Translations under genes and position numbers: made by a program
The notes under the pieces: model-generated
Told to the model about the DNA's origin: nothing
The model's database searches: none
What the model saw: the letters and a program-made list of their open reading frames with translations, nothing else
In this document: positions 31,356 through 38,618 of the stretch, piece by piece
Numbering within the stretch: position 1 is the stretch's first letter
Layout of the letters: every line of letters starts with the position of its first letter
Assembly: GCA_964350865.1 (NCBI GenBank)
Contig: CAYGLJ010000007.1
Coordinates: forward strand, 1 to 46,472
From: Pontimonas sp964350865
GTDB taxonomy: Bacteria > Actinomycetota > Actinomycetes > Actinomycetales > Microbacteriaceae
DNA length: 46,472 nucleotides
Direction of reading: 5' to 3'

Positions 31356-33206
31356 CTACTTGCCTTTCTTTTTCTCGACATCACCAGAAAGCGCAGCAAT
31401 AAACGCCTCTTGGGGGACCTCAACCCGGCCCACCATCTTCATGCGCTTCTTACCCTCTTTTTGCTTCTCGAGAAGCTTCCGCTTACGAGTGATGTCACCG
31501 CCATAGCATTTGGCGAGAACGTCTTTGCGCATGGCACGGATATTTTCGCGAGCGATAACGCGAGCACCGATGGCGGCCTGGATAGGCACCTCAAACTGCT
31601 GGCGTGGAATGAGCTCCCGCAAGCGCCCAGTCATCATCACGCCATAGGCGTAAGCCTTGTCCTTGTGCACAATCGCACTGAACGCATCGACCCGATCGCC
31701 CTGCAGCAGAATATCCACCTTCACCAGGTCACCCTCCGCGTCTCCTGCGGGTTCGTAATCCAGAGATGCATAGCCCGCAGTCTTGGACTTCAGCTGATCA
31801 AAAAAGTCGAACACAATCTCACCCAGCGGAATCGTGTACTTAATCTCGACCCGGTTCTCTCCCAGGTATTCCATGCCTTGCAATACCCCGCGCTTGTCTT
31901 GACACAGCTCCATGATGACGCCGACATAGTCTTTCGGTGCCAGCACGGCAGCGTTCACGACCGGCTCCCACACCGTCGTCACGCGCCCGGTCGGAAACTC
32001 TGAAGGGTTAGTCACCTCCTGGCTGGTGCCATCGTCGAGCTCGACCGTATAAATCACGGAGGGGGCCGTCGCGATCAGATCCAAGCCAAATTCGCGCTCG
32101 AGACGCTCCGACACAATTTCGAGATGTAGCAGGCCCAGAAATCCACATCGGAACCCGAACCCCAACGCCACCGAAGTTTCGGGCTCGTAGACCAGCGCAG
32201 CATCGGAGAGTTTCAACTTGTCCAGCGCCTCCCGGAGATCGGGGTAGTCACTGCCATCGATGGGATACAGGCCAGAGAAAACCATGGGCTTGGGCTCTGT
32301 ATAACCCGGAAGCGCCTGGGTAGCGCGCTTTTTGATCGAGGTAACGGTGTCTCCCACTTTGGACTGGCGGACATCTTTCACACCCGTGATGAGGTAACCC
32401 ACCTCCCCCACACCCAGCCCTTGTGAGGGCGTGGGCTCGGGAGAGCTCACACCAATCTCCAGAAGCTCATGCTGCGCACGGGTCGACATCATTTCAATCC
32501 GCTCCCTCGGCGAGAGAGACCCATCGATCATGCGGACATACGTCACCACACCGCGATAAGCGTCGTACACGGAGTCAAAAATCAAAGCTCGAGCGGGAGC
32601 ATCAGCATCACCGGTGGGAGCGGGAATCGTATCGACCACCCGGTCCAACAGCGTCTCAACTCCCATGCCGGTCTTCCCGCTCACCCGCAACACATCATCG
32701 GGTGAACCTCCGATCAGGTGCGCAAGCTCCTCGGCATAGCGCTCAGGATCAGCGGCAGGGAGATCAATCTTGTTGAGCACCGGGATGATGGTGAGGTCGT
32801 TCTCTAGCGCGAGATAGAGGTTGGCGAGCGTCTGGGCCTCGATGCCCTGCGCGGCATCCACCAACAAGATCGCGCCCTCGCAGGCTGCAAGCGAGCGAGA
32901 CACCTCATAGGTGAAGTCCACGTGGCCGGGCGTATCAATCATGTTGAGCGCGTAGGTCTTACCGTCCTTGGTCCATGGCATACGCACCGCCTGGCTCTTG
33001 ATGGTGATGCCACGCTCGCGCTCAATGTCCATGCGGTCCAAGTACTGAGCCCTCATATCGCGGGCCTCCACAATTCCGGTGAGCTGCAACATGCGATCCG
33101 CGAGGGTGGATTTGCCGTGATCAATGTGCGCAATGATCGAAAAATTCCGCAGGCGCCACACATCGGTGGAGGCCGGCTGAATATCGCGGTCAGAGTGAGA
33201 AGACAT
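31356..33206 (-). CDS. lepA: Elongation factor 4 (LepA)
   Basis: Ribosome-bound GTPase that back-translocates or aids 30S assembly. It has G1 AHIDHGKSTLADRML, G2 in ERERGITIKSQAVRM, G3 DTPGHVDFTYEVSRSL, G4 NKIDLPAADPERY, and the LepA-only C-terminal domain (DVLAKCYGGDITRKRKLLEKQ). The ATG at 33206 (616 residues) fits the family start; an ATG at 33224 is also open. Neither has a good ribosome site. Divergent from rpsT across about 180 bases. Confidence 0.95.
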   Translation of the reverse strand: MSSHSDRDIQPASTDVWRLRNFSIIAHIDHGKSTLADRMLQLTGIVEARDMRAQYLDRMDIERERGITIKSQAVRMPWTKDGKTYALNMIDTPGHVDFTYEVSRSLAACEGAILLVDAAQGIEAQTLANLYLALENDLTIIPVLNKIDLPAADPERYAEELAHLIGGSPDDVLRVSGKTGMGVETLLDRVVDTIPAPTGDADAPARALIFDSVYDAYRGVVTYVRMIDGSLSPRERIEMMSTRAQHELLEIGVSSPEPTPSQGLGVGEVGYLITGVKDVRQSKVGDTVTSIKKRATQALPGYTEPKPMVFSGLYPIDGSDYPDLREALDKLKLSDAALVYEPETSVALGFGFRCGFLGLLHLEIVSERLEREFGLDLIATAPSVIYTVELDDGTSQEVTNPSEFPTGRVTTVWEPVVNAAVLAPKDYVGVIMELCQDKRGVLQGMEYLGENRVEIKYTIPLGEIVFDFFDQLKSKTAGYASLDYEPAGDAEGDLVKVDILLQGDRVDAFSAIVHKDKAYAYGVMMTGRLRELIPRQQFEVPIQAAIGARVIARENIRAMRKDVLAKCYGGDITRKRKLLEKQKEGKKRMKMVGRVEVPQEAFIAALSGDVEKKKGK

Positions 33207-33279
33207 GTCAGATGATTGTCCCATGCGAAACCGTTGGCGACGGGCGCTTTCACCTGGTATCGTTGCCGATTGGCTCGCT

Positions 33280-33348
33280 TAGCCTCAGGCCCTCTCATCT
33301 GAAGCTAGGAACGCATCCTGACTTTCGCCGCAAGGCCCCACCAGGATG
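33280..33348 (+). promoter_or_regulatory. rpsT promoter and 5' UTR with hairpin
   Basis: The gap between lepA and rpsT (33207-33383) holds a possible -10 box TAGCCT (33280-33285), without a clear -35 box, and an inverted repeat CATCCTG (33314-33320) / CAGGATG (33342-33348) enclosing a purine-rich loop. It would give an mRNA leader of roughly 90 bases with a seven-base-pair stem 35 bases before the GTG. S20 is known to control its own synthesis in E. coli. Whether this stem serves that role is inference. Confidence 0.4.
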
Positions 33349-33383
33349 TCCGAGAGCCTTACAACACACCAAAAGGACACAGC

Positions 33384-33644
33384 GTGGCAAATATCAAGTC
33401 GCAGATTAAGCGCATCAAGACCAACCAGAAGGCAACCGAGCGCAACCGTGCCGTCAAGAGCGAGCTCAAGACCACCGTGCGTCAGGCTCGTGAAGCCATC
33501 AAGTCTGGTGACAAGGACAAGGCTGCAGCAGCCGTCAAGCTTGCCTCGAAGAAGCTCGACAAGGCCGCTAGTAAGGGAGTTCTTCACAAGAACCAGGCAG
33601 CCAACCGCAAGTCGGCGATTGCCAAGCAGGCCGCCGCTCTCTAA
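33384..33644 (+). CDS. rpsT: 30S ribosomal protein S20
   Basis: An 86-residue basic ribosomal protein starting ANIKSQIKRIKTNQKATERN, with the S20 features AVKSELKTTVRQAREAI and SKGVLHKNQAANRKSAIAKQ. The start is GTG with AAAAGGACACAGC before it. A monocistronic unit: it has its own leader and ends at a strong terminator ten bases after the stop. It is the only plus-strand housekeeping gene amid a long minus-strand run. Confidence 0.97.
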   Translation: MANIKSQIKRIKTNQKATERNRAVKSELKTTVRQAREAIKSGDKDKAAAAVKLASKKLDKAASKGVLHKNQAANRKSAIAKQAAAL

Positions 33645-33653
33645 GGCTTCAAC

Positions 33654-33693
33654 AGTAAGGGCCCCATCGTCTTGATGGGGCCCTTACTTTTTT
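33654..33693 (+). terminator. Rho-independent terminator of rpsT
   Basis: A perfect 15-base-pair stem, AGTAAGGGCCCCATC with GATGGGGCCCTTACT, around the five-base loop GTCTT, followed by six T residues. It lies ten bases after the rpsT stop. It is the only textbook intrinsic terminator in the window. Confidence 0.95.
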
Positions 33694-33717
33694 CTCCACA
33701 CCTGCAAGACTTGGACA

Positions 33718-34035
33718 ATGTTCGCCTGTTCTTTCATGTTTGTCCCGGGAAATCTTGACGACGAGTTTTTTGCACTCGATGCCGTCATCGATGATTACGC
33801 GAAGTCCCTGGGTGGTTTCGTGGGTGTCGACCGGTGGTGGTCAGAGGACAAGACCGCCAAGAATGTCGTCTATTTCTTCACCGATCGAGAAACGGTCAAC
33901 ACCTTCGCACGGTTTCCCGAGCATGTTCGAGCGAAGAAGGAATATGCGAAATGGTACGAGGGCTACCAGGTCATCATTTCTGAGGTGAGCGCCACCTATG
34001 GGGATGGAAAAATGCCGGGCCTCACACTGAGCTGA
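33718..34035 (+). CDS. Antibiotic biosynthesis monooxygenase (ABM)-like small protein
   Basis: A 105-residue protein with the size and pattern of a ferredoxin-like dimeric ABM fold (MFACSFMFVPGNLDDEFFAL, LGGFVGVDRWWSEDKTAKN, VVYFFTDRETVNTFARFPEH, EYAKWYEGYQVIISEVSATYG). Relatives oxidise aromatic or quinol substrates or bind heme, but catalytic residues are poorly conserved, so function is unsure. AAGACT lies six bases before the ATG. Its last 14 bases overlap convergent UbiA-family gene. Placed beside a polyketide operon, it could act on that product; this is speculation. Confidence 0.7.
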   Translation: MFACSFMFVPGNLDDEFFALDAVIDDYAKSLGGFVGVDRWWSEDKTAKNVVYFFTDRETVNTFARFPEHVRAKKEYAKWYEGYQVIISEVSATYGDGKMPGLTLS

Positions 34036-34846
34036 GACTCACCGCCAGACCGATTGCCAGGGCCAAGGCTGACGCCATAGATAGCTGGAAGGGTAGCGCT
34101 CCCGGGTCGGGTTTTCTCGACATGAGGGCCGACCAGACTCCCAAACTGAGCGCGAGTGCTCCAGCAGGAATGGTGGCAAAAAACCCTCCAGGCCCAGCCC
34201 CGACGACGAGTATCACTCCCGAAATCCCTGTCATCACCATCACCACAAGGGGCACAGCGCGAGGCCCCAGGCGATGAGGGAGCCCCACCACTCCCTGGCT
34301 GCGATCCATCCCCACATCGGGCAATACATTGGCGAAGTGGGCCGAAAGTCCGAGAAGAGCTGCAATTGCCACAACCCACCAGGCTGGGAACTGAGGCGAG
34401 GGTGCTGCATAACTCACAAGGACCGGGAGCGAACCGAAACCCACGACATAACAAGCCCCCGACCACACGGTTCCCTTAAGGCCGAGGTTGTACGCCCACC
34501 CTGCCGCAAGGAAAATTCCCTGCCAGAGAGCGACTAAGGGACCCACCGCGAGCGACATCACCAGGGACGCAACAGCTAAGGCGACTGCCACAATCCACGC
34601 GGTCTTGAGGGTTAGGTGCCCAGCAGGAATCGGTTTCTCCCAGCGCTGGGATTCACTATCCCTGGCATTGTCAAGGGCGTCATTAGAAATACCCACCGAC
34701 GCTTGATTGAACAGCACCGCACCAACCACCATGAGTGCGATGTCCCAAGAAACCCCGAAGCCGAGACACAACACTGCAGCGAGAGCAGCGACCGCAAGAG
34801 TGGGAACGGGGTGGGTGGCGCGGACCAAGCCAGTCACTCTCAACAT
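34022..34846 (-). CDS. UbiA-family prenyltransferase
   Basis: A membrane aromatic prenyltransferase of about 274 residues with nine hydrophobic segments. The two Asp motifs are NDALDNARDSESQRW (Asn55, Asp56, Asp59, Asp63) and LPDVGMDRSQG (Asp177, Asp181), which bind Mg-diphosphate. It would join a prenyl chain to an aromatic acceptor or, less likely, extend a carotenoid. The ATG at 34846 follows the FAD-gene stop by four bases; a TTG at 34873 is possible. Last gene of the type III PKS operon, so its acceptor may be the PKS product. Confidence 0.85.
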   Translation of the reverse strand: MLRVTGLVRATHPVPTLAVAALAAVLCLGFGVSWDIALMVVGAVLFNQASVGISNDALDNARDSESQRWEKPIPAGHLTLKTAWIVAVALAVASLVMSLAVGPLVALWQGIFLAAGWAYNLGLKGTVWSGACYVVGFGSLPVLVSYAAPSPQFPAWWVVAIAALLGLSAHFANVLPDVGMDRSQGVVGLPHRLGPRAVPLVVMVMTGISGVILVVGAGPGGFFATIPAGALALSLGVWSALMSRKPDPGALPFQLSMASALALAIGLAVSLSSV

Positions 34847-34850
34847 GTCA

Positions 34851-35891
34851 TCACTTCGCGAGACGGTCGACAATCATTCCGAAAACTGAGGGAAGTGCTC
34901 GAGCCAGCGGGACAATGGAACCCCGAAAGGGCGAGGATGCCACCAGGACGAGACCTCTGGTGAGAATTCTGAACTCCCGGGTAACCCTCCGCCAACGCTT
35001 TGGGTAGGACGCCAAGCGCTGATCAACGATTGCGCTAATCGCTTCTCGGGCTTGCGCAAAACCCACCCTCAAACCCTCTCCAGTGATGGCGTCGACATAG
35101 CCAGCGGCATCTCCAACCAAGAGCACCCGCCCCACCCGAGCTTTTCTCACTCGATGAGGAAAAGGGCCGGCGCCTCGCACGTCAGAGGCACTGGCAGCAT
35201 TCTCCAGATGTCGATTCACCTCGGGAATGGACGAAATCGTCTCGGCCAGGTTGATTCCTTTGGGCCCTAAAACGGCAACCCCAACGGTGTTACCGTCCAC
35301 GGGCGTGATGTAAAGCTCGTTAGCTCCTGCATAGTAGACCTCGATAAATGAGGACCACGGAGCTACCTGGAAGTGCTGGCGCACCCCATAGCGCCGACCT
35401 CTGGGTCGCTGGGGCTTAATGAGCCCCAGCTCTTTTGCGATCGTCGAGTGCAACCCGTCACACGCCACGACGTAGTCGGCCTCAACCCTGCTGCCATCGG
35501 CCAGACCCAACGACACTGAGTCGGGATTCATGATGACGTCTGTCACCTTCGCCTGTCGACGCTCAATACCGAGTGAATCAGCTCTCTCACGAAGTGCCTC
35601 AATGAGCACTGTCCGCCTCACACCGCGACCAGGTCTTGTGGCGAACTTGTGCTCAACGGACGTGCCACCCTGCCGGTAGCTCACTCCTACGAGTTCGTGG
35701 CCAGGGGGATCAATTCCCAGCTCGTCTAGCAGAGGCGCCACCCCGGGCATGAGGCCTTCTCCGCACGCCTTGTCACCATCGGGTACTCCAGCCTCAAGGA
35801 CCAGGGGCGATAGGCCAGAACGCTGTGCATAAATCGCGGACGCGAGTCCAACAGGGCCTCCCCCCACGATCGCCACCCGAGGAGAGTTCAT
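34851..35891 (-). CDS. FAD-dependent oxidoreductase (geranylgeranyl-reductase / hydroxylase type)
   Basis: 346 residues of the group that includes geranylgeranyl reductases and phenolic hydroxylases. It has the dinucleotide motif VAIVGGGPVGLASAIYAQRS at the start, ACGEGLMPG, VACDGLHST, and the second FAD motif RVLLVGDAAGYVDAITGEGL. Both readings are open: it may hydroxylate the ring of an alkylresorcinol-type product (as SrsC does in Streptomyces griseus) or saturate a prenyl chain. Its start overlaps the methyltransferase stop by four bases, tightly coupling it to the PKS. Confidence 0.85.
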   Translation of the reverse strand: MNSPRVAIVGGGPVGLASAIYAQRSGLSPLVLEAGVPDGDKACGEGLMPGVAPLLDELGIDPPGHELVGVSYRQGGTSVEHKFATRPGRGVRRTVLIEALRERADSLGIERRQAKVTDVIMNPDSVSLGLADGSRVEADYVVACDGLHSTIAKELGLIKPQRPRGRRYGVRQHFQVAPWSSFIEVYYAGANELYITPVDGNTVGVAVLGPKGINLAETISSIPEVNRHLENAASASDVRGAGPFPHRVRKARVGRVLLVGDAAGYVDAITGEGLRVGFAQAREAISAIVDQRLASYPKRWRRVTREFRILTRGLVLVASSPFRGSIVPLARALPSVFGMIVDRLAK

Positions 35892-36406
35892 CGCAACAGG
35901 TCCAGCGCGCGGTTCTCAGCAGGAATCCTGAATCCCAGCAACAAAATGGCGTTCAACACCGTGAAGACAATGGCCGTAATCCAGGCTGAGTGAACCAGGG
36001 GAAGAGCAATGCCCTCGATGGCAACAATCCAGTAGTTCGGGTGGGCGAGCCAACGATAGCGATAGGGCCCCCTGGTGACTCGAGTAGCGCCAGGCACCAC
36101 AATGACTCGGGTGTTCCACTGCCAACCCAACGCCCATATAACCCAGTAGCGACCAGCCTGACTCAAAACAACGAGTACGACCATGATCCACCCCACCATA
36201 GGAATGAAAGGGCGATCCAAAAGCCAAACCTCGGCGACCGCACCAAAAAGCAACCCGGTGTGAAGAGCCACCATCCACGGAAAATGGGCCTGACCAAATT
36301 CTTTACCGCCCTCGGCAAAAGCCATGCGGGCGTGCCGAATCGACACTCTCAATTCGTAGAGGCGCTCAAGACCGGTCGCAAGAACGAGCAGGGTAAAGGC
36401 AATCAT
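35888..36406 (-). CDS. Isoprenylcysteine carboxyl methyltransferase (ICMT)-family membrane protein
   Basis: A 172-residue membrane protein with about five segments and the ICMT C-terminal motif VTRGPYRYRWLAHPNYW, which binds S-adenosylmethionine. Bacterial relatives beside type III PKS genes (SrsB, BpsB) methylate phenolic lipid products and not proteins. The ATG at 36406 follows GGAG and overlaps the PKS stop (ATGA). A GTG at 36412 is an alternative. It likely O-methylates the PKS product. Confidence 0.85.
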   Translation of the reverse strand: MIAFTLLVLATGLERLYELRVSIRHARMAFAEGGKEFGQAHFPWMVALHTGLLFGAVAEVWLLDRPFIPMVGWIMVVLVVLSQAGRYWVIWALGWQWNTRVIVVPGATRVTRGPYRYRWLAHPNYWIVAIEGIALPLVHSAWITAIVFTVLNAILLLGFRIPAENRALDLLR

Positions 36407-37452
36407 GTCCACTCCAGGAGAACGAGTTCAGCGCTCACACCAGGACCCACGGCAAAAAGCACCCCCCGGTGACCGGCAGGATGACGCTCCTGCCTCTCGA
36501 GAACGTGAAGCACAGCACTCGAGGAGAGATTGCCGACTTCCGCCATAACATCCCAACTGAGAGCAAGGTCAGCCGGTGCGAGACCCAGTGATTCAGAGAA
36601 AGCCTCCAGAATTCTCGGACCACCGGGGTGCGCAACCCAGGCGTCAATGTCTGAACGCCCCAGAGAGTGCCCTTCTAGCAGCTGATCCAGATCGGCTGCC
36701 AGGTTCCCAGCAATAAGCTCGGGAACCCCCGCTGTCAGCATGAGACGAAAACCAAAAGACCCAATCGTCCACCCGATGGCGTCATGGCTGTCGGGGTAGA
36801 GAGCGCTTCGCGACCCCACAACACGAGCAAGTGACACAGCCGGATGATCCACACCTGCCATGACAACTGCTGATGCGCCATCTCCAAAAAGTCCGGTCCC
36901 GACAATATTGGCCATGGAGTGGTCATCCCACTGGATAGTCAACGAACATAACTCCACTGACACCACCAATGCCGTCGCAGTGGGGTGTCCCTTCAACAGG
37001 TCAGCAACACGGGCGATCGCAGACGCGCCCGCCACACATCCCAGACCAAAACTCGGAATCCTCTTAACATCAGGCCGCATTTCCAAGGATTGGATGAGCT
37101 CAGTATCCAGTGAGGGCGCACCCACGCCTGTCACCGTAGTGAAAAACAGGAAATCGATATCCCCGGGTTCCATGGAGGCCTTGGCGAGAGCATCCTTCGC
37201 GGCGCGCTCGAGAAGCGGTAAACCCAGCTCGGCAAAGAGACGGTTGGCATGGCTGAACCCTTCAAGCCCGGCGTATTCAGAGATAGGCATGACCAGGTGG
37301 CGGGTGTTCACACCCGTTGCGCCATGGATGCGACGAACCACTGTCGCCAGTGTGTCGTCGGCGCCCAAGCCCTCCACCAACGCCTCGGTGATGTCGCTCT
37401 GCTGATGAACATAGTCAGGGAGCGCTGCTGACACCGCCACAATCCCCACCAT
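36403..37452 (-). CDS. Type III polyketide synthase
   Basis: A 349-residue chalcone-synthase-family enzyme. The catalytic triad is complete: Cys139 in SFGLGCVAGASAI, His275 in AWVAHPGGPRIL, and Asn308 in AEVGNLSSSAVLHVL. It would extend a fatty acyl-CoA with malonyl-CoA to an alkylresorcinol or alkylpyrone; the starter cannot be told from sequence. First gene of a four-gene operon with methyltransferase, oxidoreductase and prenyltransferase. The ATG lies six bases after TAGCTT, so the transcript is probably leaderless. Confidence 0.93.
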   Translation of the reverse strand: MVGIVAVSAALPDYVHQQSDITEALVEGLGADDTLATVVRRIHGATGVNTRHLVMPISEYAGLEGFSHANRLFAELGLPLLERAAKDALAKASMEPGDIDFLFFTTVTGVGAPSLDTELIQSLEMRPDVKRIPSFGLGCVAGASAIARVADLLKGHPTATALVVSVELCSLTIQWDDHSMANIVGTGLFGDGASAVVMAGVDHPAVSLARVVGSRSALYPDSHDAIGWTIGSFGFRLMLTAGVPELIAGNLAADLDQLLEGHSLGRSDIDAWVAHPGGPRILEAFSESLGLAPADLALSWDVMAEVGNLSSSAVLHVLERQERHPAGHRGVLFAVGPGVSAELVLLEWT

Positions 37453-37496
37453 CTCTGAAAGCTAGCAGTTTCAGGAAAAAGCGGACGTTCAGGAAA
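37453..37496 (-). promoter_or_regulatory. Leaderless promoter and repeat cluster of the PKS operon
   Basis: TAGCTT (37464-37459) is six bases from the PKS ATG. It is covered by the inverted repeat CTGAAA (37455-37460) - N8 - TTTCAG (37469-37474). Upstream, the nine-base direct repeat TTCAGGAAA occurs at 37470-37478 and 37488-37496, 18 bases apart. These fall where a -35 box and an activator or repressor site would be. No -35 consensus is visible, which fits an activated promoter. Confidence 0.5.
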
Positions 37497-37550
37497 CCAC
37501 GGCGCACGGACTCAGCGTTGTGACGAAGGGCGTTATCCGGCTCCACCCTG

Positions 37551-37575
37551 GGCCTATGGCGAGCGCGCCTAGGCC
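37551..37575 (-). other. Hairpin at the end of holA
   Basis: GGCCTAGGCG and CGCCATAGGCC on the minus strand form a ten-base-pair stem with one bulged A around a four-base loop. It overlaps the holA stop codon. No U run follows, so it may be a weak or factor-assisted terminator or just protect the mRNA end. Confidence 0.4.
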
Positions 37576-38573
37576 TGAAGGGCTTTTCCGCGCATCGCCA
37601 CTACTCGCACCATGCGCTCGAGGGCGTAATCCGGCGACGGGCCAGAGCCCTTTACCGCTCCGTCAGTGTGGGCGACCTCGAGGATGGCTGAGCCGAGACC
37701 CGCTTGATCCCATCCCTGCAGACTGGAGCGCGCGTTTCGAACCTGCCACGGCGCCATGCCCAATTCACCTGCGACTGCATCGATACTGCCACTCGCCCCA
37801 CCAACAAGTGCCATCGTGCGAAGTTTCATGGCGAATGCCGCCACAATCATCACTGGTTCAACGCCGGAGTTCATGGCGTGACGAAGCAGAGCCAGAGCCT
37901 CAGAAAAATGCCCGGAGATCGCTTGATCTGCAATCTGGAACGTGGTGGCCTCCACCCTTCCGCCGTAGTATCGGTCCACGATCGCGGCGGTGATCCCGGC
38001 ACTCCCCACATCCGTGATGAGCTGGGTGCATGCCGACGCCAATTCGGCCAAATCGGTGCTGAACGCATCCACCAACGCTCGAACAGCTTTGGGCTCTATG
38101 GAGACTCCTTGACGCTGAAATTCTTGCTGGACAAAGGCGACACGCTCCGCGTCCTTCTTGATGTCTTTGCACTCCACCACGAGGGCAGAGCCTGCGCCCT
38201 TAATGGCGTCTAAGAGTTTCTTGCCGCGATTTCCTCCGCCATGTCGAAGCAACACGACCACGTCGGGCTCGGGTGCGCTGAGGTAAACAAGCGCATCTTC
38301 CAGAAATGCGTCGTTGCATTTCTCTACGGCGGAGACTCTGAGCAGGCGGGGCTCACCGAAAAGGCTCGGGCTTGCCAGCTGAAGTAGGTCACCCTGTTGG
38401 TAGTCCGCCGCATCCAGATCGTTAATCTCCACCCCAGCGTCGGCGGACTTCATTCGGTCGGTGAGGATACGCAGTGCTCGATCGGCGAGAAACGATTCAG
38501 TTCCGGAGAGAAGGATGACCGGTGCTTCGCGAATACCATGCCAGGGAACGATGGCCGCAGACCCTCCCGCCAT
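37569..38573 (-). CDS. holA: DNA polymerase III subunit delta
   Basis: Clamp-loader subunit that opens the sliding clamp. 334 residues, with LSGTESFLADRALRIL near the start, the SPSLFGEPRLLRVSAVE stretch, and the C-terminal clamp-loader domain (TTFQIADQAISGHFSEAL, ARSSLQGWDQAGLGSAIL). It follows comEC by 45 bases, an order common in actinobacteria (leuS-comEA-comEC-holA). The ATG has AAGGGGAGGG upstream, and TAGTCT (38601-38606) may be its own -10 box. Confidence 0.9.
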   Translation of the reverse strand: MAGGSAAIVPWHGIREAPVILLSGTESFLADRALRILTDRMKSADAGVEINDLDAADYQQGDLLQLASPSLFGEPRLLRVSAVEKCNDAFLEDALVYLSAPEPDVVVLLRHGGGNRGKKLLDAIKGAGSALVVECKDIKKDAERVAFVQQEFQRQGVSIEPKAVRALVDAFSTDLAELASACTQLITDVGSAGITAAIVDRYYGGRVEATTFQIADQAISGHFSEALALLRHAMNSGVEPVMIVAAFAMKLRTMALVGGASGSIDAVAGELGMAPWQVRNARSSLQGWDQAGLGSAILEVAHTDGAVKGSGPSPDYALERMVRVVAMRGKALQA

Positions 38574-38600
38574 GTCAACCCTCCCCTTCTTTCCTGTCCC

Positions 38601-38606
38601 AGACTA
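38601..38606 (-). promoter_or_regulatory. -10 box (TAGTCT) for holA
   Basis: TAGTCT on the minus strand lies 27 bases before the holA ATG, in the gap after comEC. It allows a short leader holding the AAGGGGAGGG ribosome site. No -35 box is clear. Confidence 0.4.
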
Positions 38607-38618
38607 CTGAGGGCACCG

